The notes: generated from the sequence alone by a model not told the origin. A DNA stretch of 60,237 bases from Bacteroidales bacterium (GCA_017552705.1 JAFZOY010000055.1:1-60237); one strand, 5' to 3'; shown: positions 41,942 through 50,906, numbered from the stretch's first letter. Numbers and translations are program-made.

Positions 41942-43159
41942 ATGAAATCTCTTGTTTCCACGTTTGTCTTAATTCTGTGTGTAGTAGTTTCAGCATTCGC
42001 TGAGGAAGAAATAGATGTTGTGATTACGATGACAGAAAACGAATGGAATGTTTGTACACCTCGAATTGTCGAATTCGAGGTGAAAGGGACTTTTGAATGG
42101 GATTCGTTGTTGTGGGATTTTGGTGATGGTGTGATTAAAAAGAATGGACTTCACCGTACTCTGGTATATGCAAAATCGGGAGTGTATAATCTGACATTAT
42201 CAATATGGAAAGACAATGTTGCCACAATTATTGAAAAAGAATTTGAAGTGACGGTTTATGGATTGCCAGATTTGAAATTTTCGGTGAATCCGCTTGATGA
42301 AAATATGAATTTTCAGGAAGTGGTTTTTTCGCCGTATTATGATGACTCGTATTATCGGTTGAGATTACCCGAGGCACTGGAAAATTCATATTCATTTGAA
42401 TTAGTGAACAATACCGATGATTCGGATTATGAGAATCTAACCTATACGTGGTATTGTAATCGCCAACCACTGACAGAAAATACTTTAAACATTACCCAAC
42501 GTGGTTCATACAATATAGAATTGCATGTTGAGAATGACAAAGGATGTTCTTGGTCCTCGAATAAAACTCTTGCTGTTATGAACGCTGGTGAATTTGAATA
42601 CGAGGAATCCTGTAATAATGAGTATACTATGGATGACGAAGAATTGTGCACGTATTCTTTTGAAGAAAATGATTTGATTTTGTCAGGTGTGGAATCCCGT
42701 ACCTGTGGAGGAGAGATAGCTACCGCGGAAATAAAGGACGAAGGCGATACCATACGGATAGCACAATATATTTACACAGTAGGAGCTGTGACAACGTGTG
42801 TGTGCCCATTTGAATATTCCATTCGTATTCCTGATTTTTCCCGAGATTCGTGTGTGGTTTTGTTTCATGGCTTTACCATTGGGGTAAACAAAAAAATGAC
42901 TTCTGTTCCAAGCCTGGAATCTCGCAATATACAATTATGGTATAGTTCTGTAAATGATATACTTACTGTGAGATCGGATGCTGTTTCGGCAACTTCGTTC
43001 GTTGTTGAAATCTATGATGCTCAGAGTCAGTGTGTTGTGAAACGAAATATATTTGGTACTGTCGCTGAAATACAGGCTCCTACAACACAGGGCGTTTATT
43101 TTGCCCGAGTGGTTGAAAATGGTGTAGTAGTGAAAACATTACGATTTGTGAAGTTTTAA
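41942..43159 (+). CDS. PKD-domain protein with type IX secretion sorting domain
   Basis: A 405-aa exported protein. The ATG at 41942 (MKSLVSTFVLILCVVVSAFA) gives a signal peptide; upstream codons precede the -7 box. Residues about 25-115 are a PKD domain with the hallmark LLWDFGDG. A second Ig/PKD-like domain covers about 165-215. A Cys-rich part follows. The last about 80 residues (LWYSSVNDILTV ... GVYFARVVENGVVVKTLRFVKF) have the type A C-terminal sorting domain pattern of T9SS cargo. It is likely secreted and attached to the cell surface. Binding target unknown. Confidence 0.77.
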   Translation: MKSLVSTFVLILCVVVSAFAEEEIDVVITMTENEWNVCTPRIVEFEVKGTFEWDSLLWDFGDGVIKKNGLHRTLVYAKSGVYNLTLSIWKDNVATIIEKEFEVTVYGLPDLKFSVNPLDENMNFQEVVFSPYYDDSYYRLRLPEALENSYSFELVNNTDDSDYENLTYTWYCNRQPLTENTLNITQRGSYNIELHVENDKGCSWSSNKTLAVMNAGEFEYEESCNNEYTMDDEELCTYSFEENDLILSGVESRTCGGEIATAEIKDEGDTIRIAQYIYTVGAVTTCVCPFEYSIRIPDFSRDSCVVLFHGFTIGVNKKMTSVPSLESRNIQLWYSSVNDILTVRSDAVSATSFVVEIYDAQSQCVVKRNIFGTVAEIQAPTTQGVYFARVVENGVVVKTLRFVKF

Positions 43160-43271
43160 TTACTTTACTAAAAGTTTTTCTTACAATCGACATTTATACT
43201 TGCAAAATTGTTTGTCAATGTGGAATTTTTTTTGTTTTTTCGCAACGCAAAACAGAAAGATATTGACTACA

Positions 43272-43286
43272 ATGAAAGGAGGCTGA
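43272..43286 (+). promoter_or_regulatory. mgtE translation leader: four-codon uORF (MKGG) containing an AAAGGAGG Shine-Dalgarno
   Basis: ATG-AAA-GGA-GGC-TGA, then T and the mgtE ATG at 43288. The AAAGGAGG at 43275-43282 is a full-strength Shine-Dalgarno, rare in Bacteroidota, and is itself the coding sequence of the mini-ORF. Confidence 0.5.
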
Positions 43287-43287
43287 T

Positions 43288-44640
43288 ATGCAATTCGAAT
43301 TAACAAAAGATTTTATCGCCTACCTGAAATCTCTTATCGAGGTTCAGGACGTAGAGAAAATTTTAGAATGTTTTTCGGATGCCCATCCTGCCGATATAGC
43401 CGATATACTTGAACAATTAACCAACGAAGAAGCCAATTACGTCTTTTTGCAGTTTCAGCCTGCAATGGAGGCAAATATCCTTGTGGAACTCGAGGATGAA
43501 CAACTCGACCGTCTGTTGGCGGTGATTCCCGCTGAAATAATAGCAACCGACCTTATTGAAAAAATGGATTCCGACGACGCAACGGATATTTTGCAGATGT
43601 TGCCGGAACGGATAAAAACCGAGGTTCTTGCCAAAATGTCCGATAAGGAACAGGCAAGCGACATCGCCGATTTGTTGGACTACGACGAGAACACCGCCGG
43701 TGGTTTGATGGCAACCGAGCTTGTCCGTGTGAATAAAAACTGGAACGTGCAGAAATGTATTCTCGAAATCCGCAAGCAATCCGACGAGGTCGAAAACCTT
43801 ATGAACGTGTATGTGGTTGATGATGAGGACGTTCTGGTTGGAATTCTGCCAATTGCCCGTTTGGTTTTGGCAGGCGAAAGTGCCGTGGTTGGCGATATTT
43901 TTGATGAAACAGCGTTGTCGGTTCCTACGAGTATGCCGTCGGAGGAAGTTGCGAATTTGATGGATAAATATGGTTTGTTCGTGGTACCTGTTGTGGATTC
44001 ATTAAACCGCCTGAAAGGACGTATCACCATCGACGATGTGGTTGATGTGATTCGTGAAGAGGCTGAAAAGGACTACCAAATGCAGGCCGGTTTGACGCAG
44101 GATGTTGATGATAGCGATACTATGATTCGTCAGACTATGGCGCGTTTGCCGTGGTTGTTCATTGGTTTGCTCGGTGGAATTTTGAGTTCCCGCGTGATTG
44201 GTATATTCGAGGGTGATATAGCTAAAAATGCAAGCCTCACGTTGTTTTTGCCGTTGTTGGCTGCCATGGGGGGAAACGTTGGCGTGCAATCTTCGTCGAT
44301 TATGGTGCAAAGTATTGCCGGCGGTACTCTGAAATTAACTTCCATCTGGACAAAAATTCTTCGCGAATTGCTTGGCGGTTTGCTTATCGGGGCAATTTGT
44401 TCGGTGGTTTTGTCATTGTATAACTTGCTTGCTGGCAACGATTTACAACTGACATTCGTTGTGAGTTTCTCCTTGTTGAGCATCATTGTGTTTGCATCGT
44501 TGTTTGGCACCTTTGTACCATTGATTTTGGAACGATGCAAGATTGATCCTGCCATAGCCACAGGTCCCTTCGTAACCACTACAAACGATATTGTTTGCTG
44601 TCTGTTGTACTTTTCGATAGCCCGTTGTTTGTTAATGTAA
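43288..44640 (+). CDS. mgtE: Magnesium transporter MgtE
   Basis: A 450-aa inner-membrane Mg2+ channel. The N-terminal superhelical MgtE_N domain covers about 1-125 (SDAHPADIADILEQLTNEEA, MDSDDATDILQMLPE). Two CBS domains cover about 130-255 (ENTAGGLMATELVRV, IDDVVDVIREEAEKD). Five membrane segments follow with conserved FIGLLGGILSSRVIG, PLLAAMGGNVGVQSSSIMVQ and LLGGLLIGAICSVV. The Mg-sensing acidic cytosolic part and GGNVG pore motif are intact. It starts an operon with a DUF1573 lipoprotein (30 nt downstream), an aminotransferase and a lipid kinase. Confidence 0.96.
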   Translation: MQFELTKDFIAYLKSLIEVQDVEKILECFSDAHPADIADILEQLTNEEANYVFLQFQPAMEANILVELEDEQLDRLLAVIPAEIIATDLIEKMDSDDATDILQMLPERIKTEVLAKMSDKEQASDIADLLDYDENTAGGLMATELVRVNKNWNVQKCILEIRKQSDEVENLMNVYVVDDEDVLVGILPIARLVLAGESAVVGDIFDETALSVPTSMPSEEVANLMDKYGLFVVPVVDSLNRLKGRITIDDVVDVIREEAEKDYQMQAGLTQDVDDSDTMIRQTMARLPWLFIGLLGGILSSRVIGIFEGDIAKNASLTLFLPLLAAMGGNVGVQSSSIMVQSIAGGTLKLTSIWTKILRELLGGLLIGAICSVVLSLYNLLAGNDLQLTFVVSFSLLSIIVFASLFGTFVPLILERCKIDPAIATGPFVTTTNDIVCCLLYFSIARCLLM

Positions 44641-44670
44641 AACCAAATTCGTAGTTTTGTCCATATTTGA

Positions 44671-45156
44671 ATGAAACGTATTTTAGCAATAGGGCTGATT
44701 GTTGTGTCTGTGTGCGGTTTGTCGTGCTCAAGAACAAAAATGTTGCAGAAACATGCGACCAAGGCGCATATTGCGTTCAAGGATGTGCGTCACGATTTTG
44801 GAAAAGTGATTTTTGGACAACCTGCCGATTTTGATTTCGTTTTTACAAATACTGGCGTTGACACGTTGATAATCAATGAAGTACAAAGCACGTGCGGTTG
44901 CACTATACCAACATGGTCGCAGGAACCTGTTGCTCCTGGAGCGAAAGGCGTGATATCGGTTTCGTACGATACACGGCGGAGTGGTGAATTTGAAAAGGGA
45001 ATCACAGTGTTCTCCAATGCCGACAATAGTGCGATGTTGCTTGTGATTAGTGGTTTTGTAACGCCAAATCCGCACAAAGAGATTTTGGGTGGAAATAAGT
45101 CTAATAAAATAACAAAAGATACCATTCCCGATACAGTTGAGGAAATGGGAAAATAA
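44671..45156 (+). CDS. DUF1573-domain lipoprotein
   Basis: A 161-aa lipoprotein: signal MKRILAIGLIVVSVCGLSC with Cys at 19. The single DUF1573 Ig-like domain covers about 35-130: AHIAFKDVRHDFGKVIFGQPADFDF-type start, then STCGCTIPTWSQEPVAPGAKG, where CGC is the family signature. DUF1573 proteins are periplasmic or surface proteins of unknown role, common in Bacteroidota. Likely cotranscribed with mgtE. Confidence 0.85.
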   Translation: MKRILAIGLIVVSVCGLSCSRTKMLQKHATKAHIAFKDVRHDFGKVIFGQPADFDFVFTNTGVDTLIINEVQSTCGCTIPTWSQEPVAPGAKGVISVSYDTRRSGEFEKGITVFSNADNSAMLLVISGFVTPNPHKEILGGNKSNKITKDTIPDTVEEMGK

Positions 45157-45165
45157 TTCAATACT

Positions 45166-46371
45166 ATGCCAAAAGTTTCCGATAGAGGATTGTTAATGCC
45201 AGCGTCGCCGATTCGCCGCTTGGTTCAGTATGCCGACGAGGCAAAGCAACGAGGAGTGGAGGTTTTACACCTGAATATTGGTCAGCCAGACCTGCTTACG
45301 CCTGATTTGGCGGAGAAAGCTCTTCATTCATATACAGGAAAATATATTCCGTATTCCCATTCGGCTGGAAATATTACGTTGCGTGAGAAATTGGCGGAAT
45401 ATTACAAGAAAATCGGCATCGAAATTTCAAGCGATGATATTTTGATTACGACAGGCGGCTCCGAGGCGATTTGTTTTGCGTATTACAGCATTTTGAACTA
45501 TGCCGACGAGGTGATTGTACCTGAACCGTATTATGCTAATTATTACGGTTTTACAACCGAAACAGGTGCGAGAATGATTCCTGTCCGCTCGTCAATTGAA
45601 ACGAATTTTGCTTTGCCGTCAATCGAGGATTTCGAAGATGCATTGACACCGCAGACGAAAGCCATTATGCTTTGTAATCCGAATAATCCGACTGGACACG
45701 TTTATACGCAAAAGGAATTGTCGCACATTCGAAACTTGGTTCGCAAATATGATTTGTTTTTGATTTGCGACGAGGTGTATCGCGATTTCTGTTACGATAG
45801 CGAGCATTATTCAGTTATGAATTTGAAAGGAATTGAAGAAAATACAATTCTAATTGATTCATTTTCAAAAAGATATAATGTTTGTGGCATTAGAATCGGG
45901 GCGATGATAACGCGGAACAAGGAGGTGATTGCCACTTCCATGAAATTCGCGCAGGCTCGTTTGAGTCCGCCATCGATGGGACAGTTGATTGCCGAAGCGT
46001 TGCTCGATACGCCTGAGGAATTCTTGAAGAAATCAGCTGACGAATACAAGGCCCGTCGTGACTACATTATTCCAGCCTTGAACGAAATCAAGGGCGTTCG
46101 TACGCCAATGCCTGACGGGGCATTTTATTCGGTGGTGGAATTGCCTGTTGACGATGTGGATAAATTCTGTCGCTGGTTGCTCGAAGAGTTTGAGTATGAG
46201 GGTGCTACGGTCATGTTGGCTCCGGGAACAGGTTTCTATACAGGTAAAAAATTAGGTGTACATCAGGTTCGTATTGCCTATATTTTGGAAATGGACAAAT
46301 TGAAAAAAGCTGTCCGTTGTCTGAAAAAAGCTCTCAGCGTTTATCCAGGACGAACTGTAGAACAGGATTAG
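45166..46371 (+). CDS. Class I/II PLP-dependent aminotransferase (aspartate aminotransferase-like)
   Basis: A 401-aa fold-type I aminotransferase. LNIGQPDLLTPD near residues 34-45, TTGGSEAICFAY (PLP phosphate site) near 95, LCNPNNPTGHVYT (Asn contacts PLP) near 168, ICDEVYRDFCYD (Asp) and DSFSKRYNVCGIRIGAM (Schiff-base Lys near 231). The C-terminal arginine is in VRIAYILE. Similar to aspartate or aromatic aminotransferases of the 1-gamma subgroup. It lies 9 nt after the DUF1573 gene and 1 nt before the lipid kinase. Confidence 0.9.
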   Translation: MPKVSDRGLLMPASPIRRLVQYADEAKQRGVEVLHLNIGQPDLLTPDLAEKALHSYTGKYIPYSHSAGNITLREKLAEYYKKIGIEISSDDILITTGGSEAICFAYYSILNYADEVIVPEPYYANYYGFTTETGARMIPVRSSIETNFALPSIEDFEDALTPQTKAIMLCNPNNPTGHVYTQKELSHIRNLVRKYDLFLICDEVYRDFCYDSEHYSVMNLKGIEENTILIDSFSKRYNVCGIRIGAMITRNKEVIATSMKFAQARLSPPSMGQLIAEALLDTPEEFLKKSADEYKARRDYIIPALNEIKGVRTPMPDGAFYSVVELPVDDVDKFCRWLLEEFEYEGATVMLAPGTGFYTGKKLGVHQVRIAYILEMDKLKKAVRCLKKALSVYPGRTVEQD

Positions 46372-46372
46372 T

Positions 46373-47257
46373 ATGAAACGGGTGTTATTTATAGTAAATC
46401 CTCATTCGGGAAAGGTTCGCAACAAACAGTTGGAGCCTATTGCACGTGAAATCCTACCATCCGACAGATTTAGTCTTGAATTTGTATATACTCGTTTTGC
46501 CGGTCATGCGTTGGAACTCTCGCGAGTGGGCGTGGAAAAAGGGTTTGACATAATTGTGGCTGTTGGCGGAGATGGCACCATCCACGAGGTCGCCCAGTCT
46601 GTGATTCATTCAAATTCCGCTTTGGCGATAATTCCTATGGGGTCGGGAAACGGCTTCGCACGTTTTTTCTCTATTCCGTCGTCGATAAAACGGGCTTTGA
46701 AAGTGATTGCCGAAGAACACGAATTGGTGATTGACACCGTGCTGTGTAATAGCGAATATTTTGTGAATGTGGCTGGTTTCGGCTTCGATGCGGAGATTGG
46801 CAATATATTCGATAAAGACTGCGCTGACAGTCGAGGAGGGCTTAACTACGTAAAAGTTATTATTGAAGAATATTTTACATATCCACAGCAAAAATGTCGA
46901 TTTAAGATAAATGGCGTGGAACAGGAAAAAATGTTTTTCATGGCGACTGTGGCCAATTCCAACCAGTGGGGCTTGAATGCCAAAGTTGCTCCAGAGGCTG
47001 ACATTACTGATGGAAAGTTTGAATTGGTGTTGGTTAAGGAATTGCCTGTATTCGATGTGATTCCTGCCACATTACGCTTGTTTTTGAATAGTTTCAATAA
47101 TTCACGACACGTGGAAACTCTTCATTTAGAGGAGTTTACCATCTTTAATACGAAACCTCGTCTTATGCACATGGACGGCGAACCACGTATGTGTGCCACC
47201 GATATAACCTTCAAAATACAAAAACACTCCCTAAAGTGTATTGTTCCAAAGGTTTGA
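46373..47257 (+). CDS. Diacylglycerol/lipid kinase family protein
   Basis: A 294-aa kinase of the DagK/YegS/BmrU family. N-terminal LFIVNPHSGKVRNK, nucleotide-binding GGDGTIHEVAQSV (near 63-75), then MGSGNGFARFFSIP near 90-105, followed by VAGFGFDAEIG. C-terminal MHMDGEPR is a family feature. It likely phosphorylates diacylglycerol or a related lipid on the inner membrane. Last gene of the mgtE operon. Confidence 0.9.
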   Translation: MKRVLFIVNPHSGKVRNKQLEPIAREILPSDRFSLEFVYTRFAGHALELSRVGVEKGFDIIVAVGGDGTIHEVAQSVIHSNSALAIIPMGSGNGFARFFSIPSSIKRALKVIAEEHELVIDTVLCNSEYFVNVAGFGFDAEIGNIFDKDCADSRGGLNYVKVIIEEYFTYPQQKCRFKINGVEQEKMFFMATVANSNQWGLNAKVAPEADITDGKFELVLVKELPVFDVIPATLRLFLNSFNNSRHVETLHLEEFTIFNTKPRLMHMDGEPRMCATDITFKIQKHSLKCIVPKV

Positions 47258-47262
47258 TATTG

Positions 47263-47784
47263 TTATTCTTCCTCTTTGTCAATTGTCGTGTCGGAAGCGT
47301 ACAATAGGTTGTGGAACTCGCTCATAAGTGCCAAGGCACGCGTGCCCCAATACAGTTTGTAATTCATAAAGAATTCTGCTGCGGCGGCTTCCAAACCCTC
47401 GTCGGATGTGTCTTTGCACTGTTCGGCGAAGTTTCGCGCATCCTGATAAATGTCGGCAAAACATTCCGACAGGCAGGTTTCAACGCTGTCGCCGCTGGTA
47501 AAATTGTCGGGCTCGGTAATGTGTATATAATGGTCGTGACTGCCAAGTTTTGCTTCTACGGCGCTTCGAATCATTTCCCAGTCTTTTTCCGTAACGAACT
47601 TTTCGCAGAAATCGTCTGCCTCGGAATTCGATGAAAGCACGGCAGTCTTCATGTACAAAAGCGACAACAGTTTGTGCGTCCGTTCAATAAATTCCTTTTT
47701 CGTCATTTTGTCCGTCGATTCAAGCGTGGAGCAGAATTCCACCACCACGGCAACCAGCTCGATTATACCTTTTTTTTGCGTCAT
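47263..47784 (-). CDS. DUF5063-domain protein
   Basis: A 173-aa acidic, helical cytosolic protein. The ATG at 47784 (MTQKKGIIELVAVVVEFC) is preferred because it follows the symporter stop by one base. Conserved DUF5063-type features: EFCSTLESTDKMTKKEFIERTHKLLSLLY-like N-terminal helix (its first 25 residues), ADIYQDARNFAEQC near 115, and NYKLYWGTRALALM near 145. Function unknown; cotranscribed with the Na+/solute symporter. Confidence 0.78.
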   Translation of the reverse strand: MTQKKGIIELVAVVVEFCSTLESTDKMTKKEFIERTHKLLSLLYMKTAVLSSNSEADDFCEKFVTEKDWEMIRSAVEAKLGSHDHYIHITEPDNFTSGDSVETCLSECFADIYQDARNFAEQCKDTSDEGLEAAAAEFFMNYKLYWGTRALALMSEFHNLLYASDTTIDKEEE

Positions 47785-47785
47785 G

Positions 47786-49237
47786 TTATTCCGTTTTTTT
47801 ATTGAAAACAAGTAATCCGATACATGTAATTAACCCGTTGAGAATCATTATTTCAAACCCGAATTTGTACCCAAACAGCAATTCCTCGGAATAGATGTTT
47901 ATGAGATAACTCAGTATAGGAGAGAGGATTGCGATGAATGGAACAATCTTGTCGTTCGGTTGACGATTTTTCACAAACAAGCCGAATACGAACAAACCAA
48001 GCAGCGGACCGTAGGTGTATCCGGCAATGTCAAATAACGTTTTAATTAAAGAATCGTTGTGGAACGGCCTGAAAATGATTATGATAGCAAAGTACAGCAC
48101 AGCAAATCCAATGTGCACGCATTTGCGGATCTTTGTTTTTTGTTCTTCCGTATGTTTGGTGTCCTTGTCGAAATTAAGAATGTCGAAGCAGAACGTAGTT
48201 GTGAGCGACGTGAGAGTGCCGTCAGCACTGGAATAACCGGCAGCAACCAAGCCAATCACGAAGATGATGCACGTAAATGAATTTAACTGGAACGCCACGG
48301 CAGGGAAGATGCTGTCGGATTTTTCGGGAAGCACAAAACCCGTTTGATTCGCGTAAAACAGCAATGCCACGCCCAAAGCAAGGAAAAGGAAGTTGACAAT
48401 CAACAGCGAGAAACTAAAACTCAACATATTCTTTTGCGCTCCTCGTAACGACTTGCAGGTCAGGTTTTTCTGCATCATATCTTGGTCAAGGCCAGTCATT
48501 GCGATAGTAATGAACGCTCCGCTCAAGACTTGTTTCCAAAAAAAATTGTTGGAACGCCAGTCGCTTTCGTACAACTTTGTGTAACCTTGTTCGGAAGCCT
48601 GTTTCAGCATATCGAACAACGAAATATCCATTGCTTTCAATAAATAAACCACAGTAATTATAGTTGAAAGCAACATAAACGTGGTTTGCAACGTGTCGGT
48701 CCAAATCACCGTCTTAATGCCGCCCTTGAAGGTGTAAATCAGTATTAATACAATGAAACACAACGCCAAAGCCCAAAACGGAACGCCGATATATTTGAAT
48801 ACAAATTCATATAAGATAAAGACTACCAAATACATACGTAACGCCGAGCCCATAATGCGCGAAAGAATGAAGAACGCCGCGCCCGTTTTCTGCGAATTTG
48901 CCCCGAAACGTTTGTCCAAATACGTGTAAATGGACGTTAGGTTTAACTTGTAGTAAAGCGGTAGGAGAATGAACGCAATTGCCAGATAACCAAATATATA
49001 GCCAATCACTACGCCAAAGTATGTGAACTGTGTGGTCTGCACATATCCCGGCACCGACATAAACGTCACACCCGACAACGAGGCGCCAATCATGCCGTAG
49101 GCAACGACAAACCAAGGTGATTTTCGATTTCCTGTGAAAAACGTGTCGTTTGTAGCCTTACGGGACGTCAAGTGCGAAATAAGAATAAGCAACCCGAAAT
49201 ATCCGATGACAATTGCTGCAATAAGATAAGGATTCAT
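47786..49237 (-). CDS. Sodium:solute symporter (SSS family)
   Basis: A 483-aa inner-membrane carrier with about 13 membrane segments. Start at ATG 49237 (MNPYLIAAIVIGYFG). SSS features: FFTGNRKSPWFVVAYGMIGASLSGVTFMSVPG near 35-65 (TM2, Na+ site), GGIKTVIWTDTLQTTFML near 175, and DQDMMQKNLTCKS near 255 (the R/DQDMxQR-type loop). GAGYSSADGTLTSLTTTF-like segment near 335 holds small polar residues of the Na+ pathway. Substrate unknown; SSS proteins carry sugars, amino acids, sialic acid or anions. Confidence 0.9.
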   Translation of the reverse strand: MNPYLIAAIVIGYFGLLILISHLTSRKATNDTFFTGNRKSPWFVVAYGMIGASLSGVTFMSVPGYVQTTQFTYFGVVIGYIFGYLAIAFILLPLYYKLNLTSIYTYLDKRFGANSQKTGAAFFILSRIMGSALRMYLVVFILYEFVFKYIGVPFWALALCFIVLILIYTFKGGIKTVIWTDTLQTTFMLLSTIITVVYLLKAMDISLFDMLKQASEQGYTKLYESDWRSNNFFWKQVLSGAFITIAMTGLDQDMMQKNLTCKSLRGAQKNMLSFSFSLLIVNFLFLALGVALLFYANQTGFVLPEKSDSIFPAVAFQLNSFTCIIFVIGLVAAGYSSADGTLTSLTTTFCFDILNFDKDTKHTEEQKTKIRKCVHIGFAVLYFAIIIIFRPFHNDSLIKTLFDIAGYTYGPLLGLFVFGLFVKNRQPNDKIVPFIAILSPILSYLINIYSEELLFGYKFGFEIMILNGLITCIGLLVFNKKTE

Positions 49238-49255
49238 AAACAACTATTTACGAAA

Positions 49256-49263
49256 CAAAAGTA
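49256..49263 (-). promoter_or_regulatory. -7 promoter element (TACTTTTG) of the symporter operon
   Basis: Minus-strand TAnnTTTG box, 19 nt upstream of the symporter start. Confidence 0.55.
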
Positions 49264-49444
49264 AACCTTTCAAGTAGAGTAGTAAGCAGTATCGGGAAAA
49301 ACATATTCACTAAATACAAACAATAACAAGGACAATGATAATGCACAATAAAAATCCTATCGTTACTTCCAAGTTCACGGCGAGGCACCAGCATTTGTGG
49401 TAACAATTTCTGGCAAGAAAATCGCAAACCAAAACCTAAAAATC

Positions 49445-49511
49445 AATAATGCGTAATGCTCAATGAGTAATGCGTAATTCAAGGGATTTCCGAAAGGGAG
49501 TCCCTTTTGTG
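49445..49511 (+). repeat. 67-bp direct repeat, left copy
   Basis: Identical over 67 bp to 50809-50875. It contains AATGCGTAAT twice and an internal stem AAGGGA/TCCCTT. The two copies bracket the ORF6N remnant and RhuM copy C. The adjoining stretch 49264-49444 has no gene or structure that I can see. Confidence 0.93.
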
Positions 49512-49556
49512 TCTGAGGACTGATTTAGCCGAGCGGGTCCGTCTTGAACTTTTGCG

Positions 49557-49584
49557 TTACTTTTCTTTCAAGAGAAAAGTAACA
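49557..49584. repeat. Hairpin repeat GTTACTTTTCT/AGAGAAAAGTAAC
   Basis: An 11-13 bp inverted repeat around TTCA, in gene-free DNA between the left 67-bp repeat and the ORF6N remnant. Similar hairpins with the words CTTGAACTTTTGCG upstream are, as I recall, dispersed in Bacteroidota genomes. Confidence 0.6.
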
Positions 49585-49707
49585 AAGAAAAACTATTGAC
49601 TTGATTGAGCCGCAATCAATGGTATATAATCGGCAAAACCTCCAAATTCTTATGTTTGTTTATGGTTTCTACTGTAAATTCCAATTGCCGGGAACAAAGG
49701 AAGCATC

Positions 49708-49715
49708 TATCTTTG
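49708..49715 (+). promoter_or_regulatory. -7 promoter element (TATCTTTG) upstream of the ORF6N remnant
   Basis: TAnnTTTG box 32 nt before the remnant's ATG at 49748; it may also drive RhuM copy C. Confidence 0.5.
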
Positions 49716-49747
49716 CATTGAAACTAAACAGAAAAGGTTCTATGCAT

Positions 49748-49861
49748 ATGATTAAAACTGAAGACGTGCCGGACAAGGTCTTACAACTTCGCAACGAAAA
49801 TGTGATTATTGATAATGATGTGGCTTCGCTGTATGGCATGGGAGCCAAAGAAATTAACTAA
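49748..49861 (+). pseudogene. ORF6N-domain gene remnant (N-terminal fragment)
   Basis: A 37-codon frame, MIKTEDVPDKVLQLRNENV then IIDNDVASLYGMGAKEIN and a stop. This is the start of an ORF6N DNA-binding domain, which in full proteins continues with about 100 further residues, as in the gene at the right end of the window (DLAELYQVETRRINEQV). The fragment ends 2 nt before the RhuM copy C start, so a recombination event probably joined them. Confidence 0.7.
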
Positions 49862-49863
49862 CT

Positions 49864-50757
49864 ATGAAATCAGAAATTGATTCTTGTGCAAAAAGCGAAA
49901 TAATCTTGTACCAACCCAACGAGACTGTGTCGTTGGAAGTTCGAATGGAAAACGAAACCGTGTGGCTGAACCGTAACCAAATAGCAGTTTTATTTGGTCG
50001 TGATGTAAAAACTATAGGGAAACACATAAACAATGCCTTACGCGAAGAGTTGAAAAACATGGCAACTGTCGCAAATTTTGCGACAGTTCAAAACGAAGGT
50101 GGACGTGTTGTAAAACGAAGTGTGGAATATTACAATCTTGATATGGTTTTGTCTGTTGGGTATCGTGTTAAATCACAGCAGGGCGTGTTGTTTCGCCAAT
50201 GGGCAAACAAGGTTTTAAAAGAATATTTGTTGCGAGGATATTCGATAAATCAACGTTTTGAACGATTGGAACAACGTGTAGCCCAAACAGAAGACAAAAT
50301 TGATTTCTTCGTTCGTACTTCTTTGCCACCCGTAGAAGGACTGATACACGAAGGGCAGATTTTCGATGCCCGTGTTTGCGTGGAAAACCTTATAAAACAG
50401 GCAACGCGGGAAGTTATTATGATTGATGGCTACGTTGATGCGGCAACGTTTGAAATGCTCGATGTTCGGCAGAATGGCGTTTCGGCAACGATTTTTACGG
50501 AACGGATTGGAGAAACATTGTTGAGAATCAAGGAATTGCACGACTCGCAATATCCCGAAAAAACAATTCAATTGGCAAAATATGCGGAGAATTTCCACGA
50601 TCGTTTTCTCATAATTGACGACGTAGTCTATCATTTCGGAGCAAGTTTCAAAGATTTGGGCAACCGTCTTTTTGCATTCAACAAAATGGGATTAGACAAG
50701 GATTTAATTCTGGTGGCAGTAAAAAGCAAAATCAAAGAGTCGTTAACAATAAATTGA
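49864..50757 (+). CDS. RhuM-family protein with HTH and C-terminal PLD-like domain (copy C)
   Basis: A 297-aa paralogue of copy B with the same plan. N-terminal strand region (EIILYQPNETVSLEVRMENETVWL), HTH nearly identical to B (NRNQIAVLFGRDVKTIGKHI), palindrome-encoded ANFAT segment at codons 67-75, RhuM core (VEYYNLDMVLSVGYRVKS), and a coiled region. The PLD-like domain has HDRFLIIDD at residues 245-253, six residues, then GAS. After the palindrome it reads VQNEGGRVVKR, as in copy A, not as in copy B. It lies between two 67-bp direct repeats, behind an ORF6N fragment. Likely an accessory DNA-binding protein; function unknown. Confidence 0.72.
   Translation: MKSEIDSCAKSEIILYQPNETVSLEVRMENETVWLNRNQIAVLFGRDVKTIGKHINNALREELKNMATVANFATVQNEGGRVVKRSVEYYNLDMVLSVGYRVKSQQGVLFRQWANKVLKEYLLRGYSINQRFERLEQRVAQTEDKIDFFVRTSLPPVEGLIHEGQIFDARVCVENLIKQATREVIMIDGYVDAATFEMLDVRQNGVSATIFTERIGETLLRIKELHDSQYPEKTIQLAKYAENFHDRFLIIDDVVYHFGASFKDLGNRLFAFNKMGLDKDLILVAVKSKIKESLTIN
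50064..50088. repeat. Coding palindrome in RhuM copy C
   Basis: Perfect 12-nt arms AACTGTCGCAAA and TTTGCGACAGTT around one T, at codons 67-75. It shares the core TGTCGCAAA/TTTGCGACA with copy B; the outer pairs differ but stay complementary. Confidence 0.92.
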
Positions 50758-50808
50758 ATTTTGAATTCTATTTTGTGAATGTTGAAGGGGATACGGTGAA
50801 GGTTGTGA

Positions 50809-50875
50809 AATAATGCGTAATGCTCAATGAGTAATGCGTAATTCAAGGGATTTCCGAAAGGGAGTCCCTTTTGTG
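50809..50875 (+). repeat. 67-bp direct repeat, right copy
   Basis: Identical to 49445-49511. It starts 52 nt after the RhuM copy C stop and is followed by the GAGCCACAT palindrome. Confidence 0.93.
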
Positions 50876-50885
50876 AGGGGTTGTA

Positions 50886-50906
50886 GAGCCACATTGCATG
50901 TGGCTC
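50886..50906. repeat. Intergenic palindrome, GAGCCACAT family
   Basis: Arms GAGCCACAT and ATGTGGCTC around TGC, preceded by TGTA, 11 nt after the right 67-bp repeat and just past the 3' end of the helicase gene. Confidence 0.88.

Noticed and set aside
49445..50875. 67-bp repeats read as attachment sites of a prophage or integrative element
   Set aside because: No integrase, transposase or phage structural gene lies between them; a short cassette or homologous-recombination event fits better.
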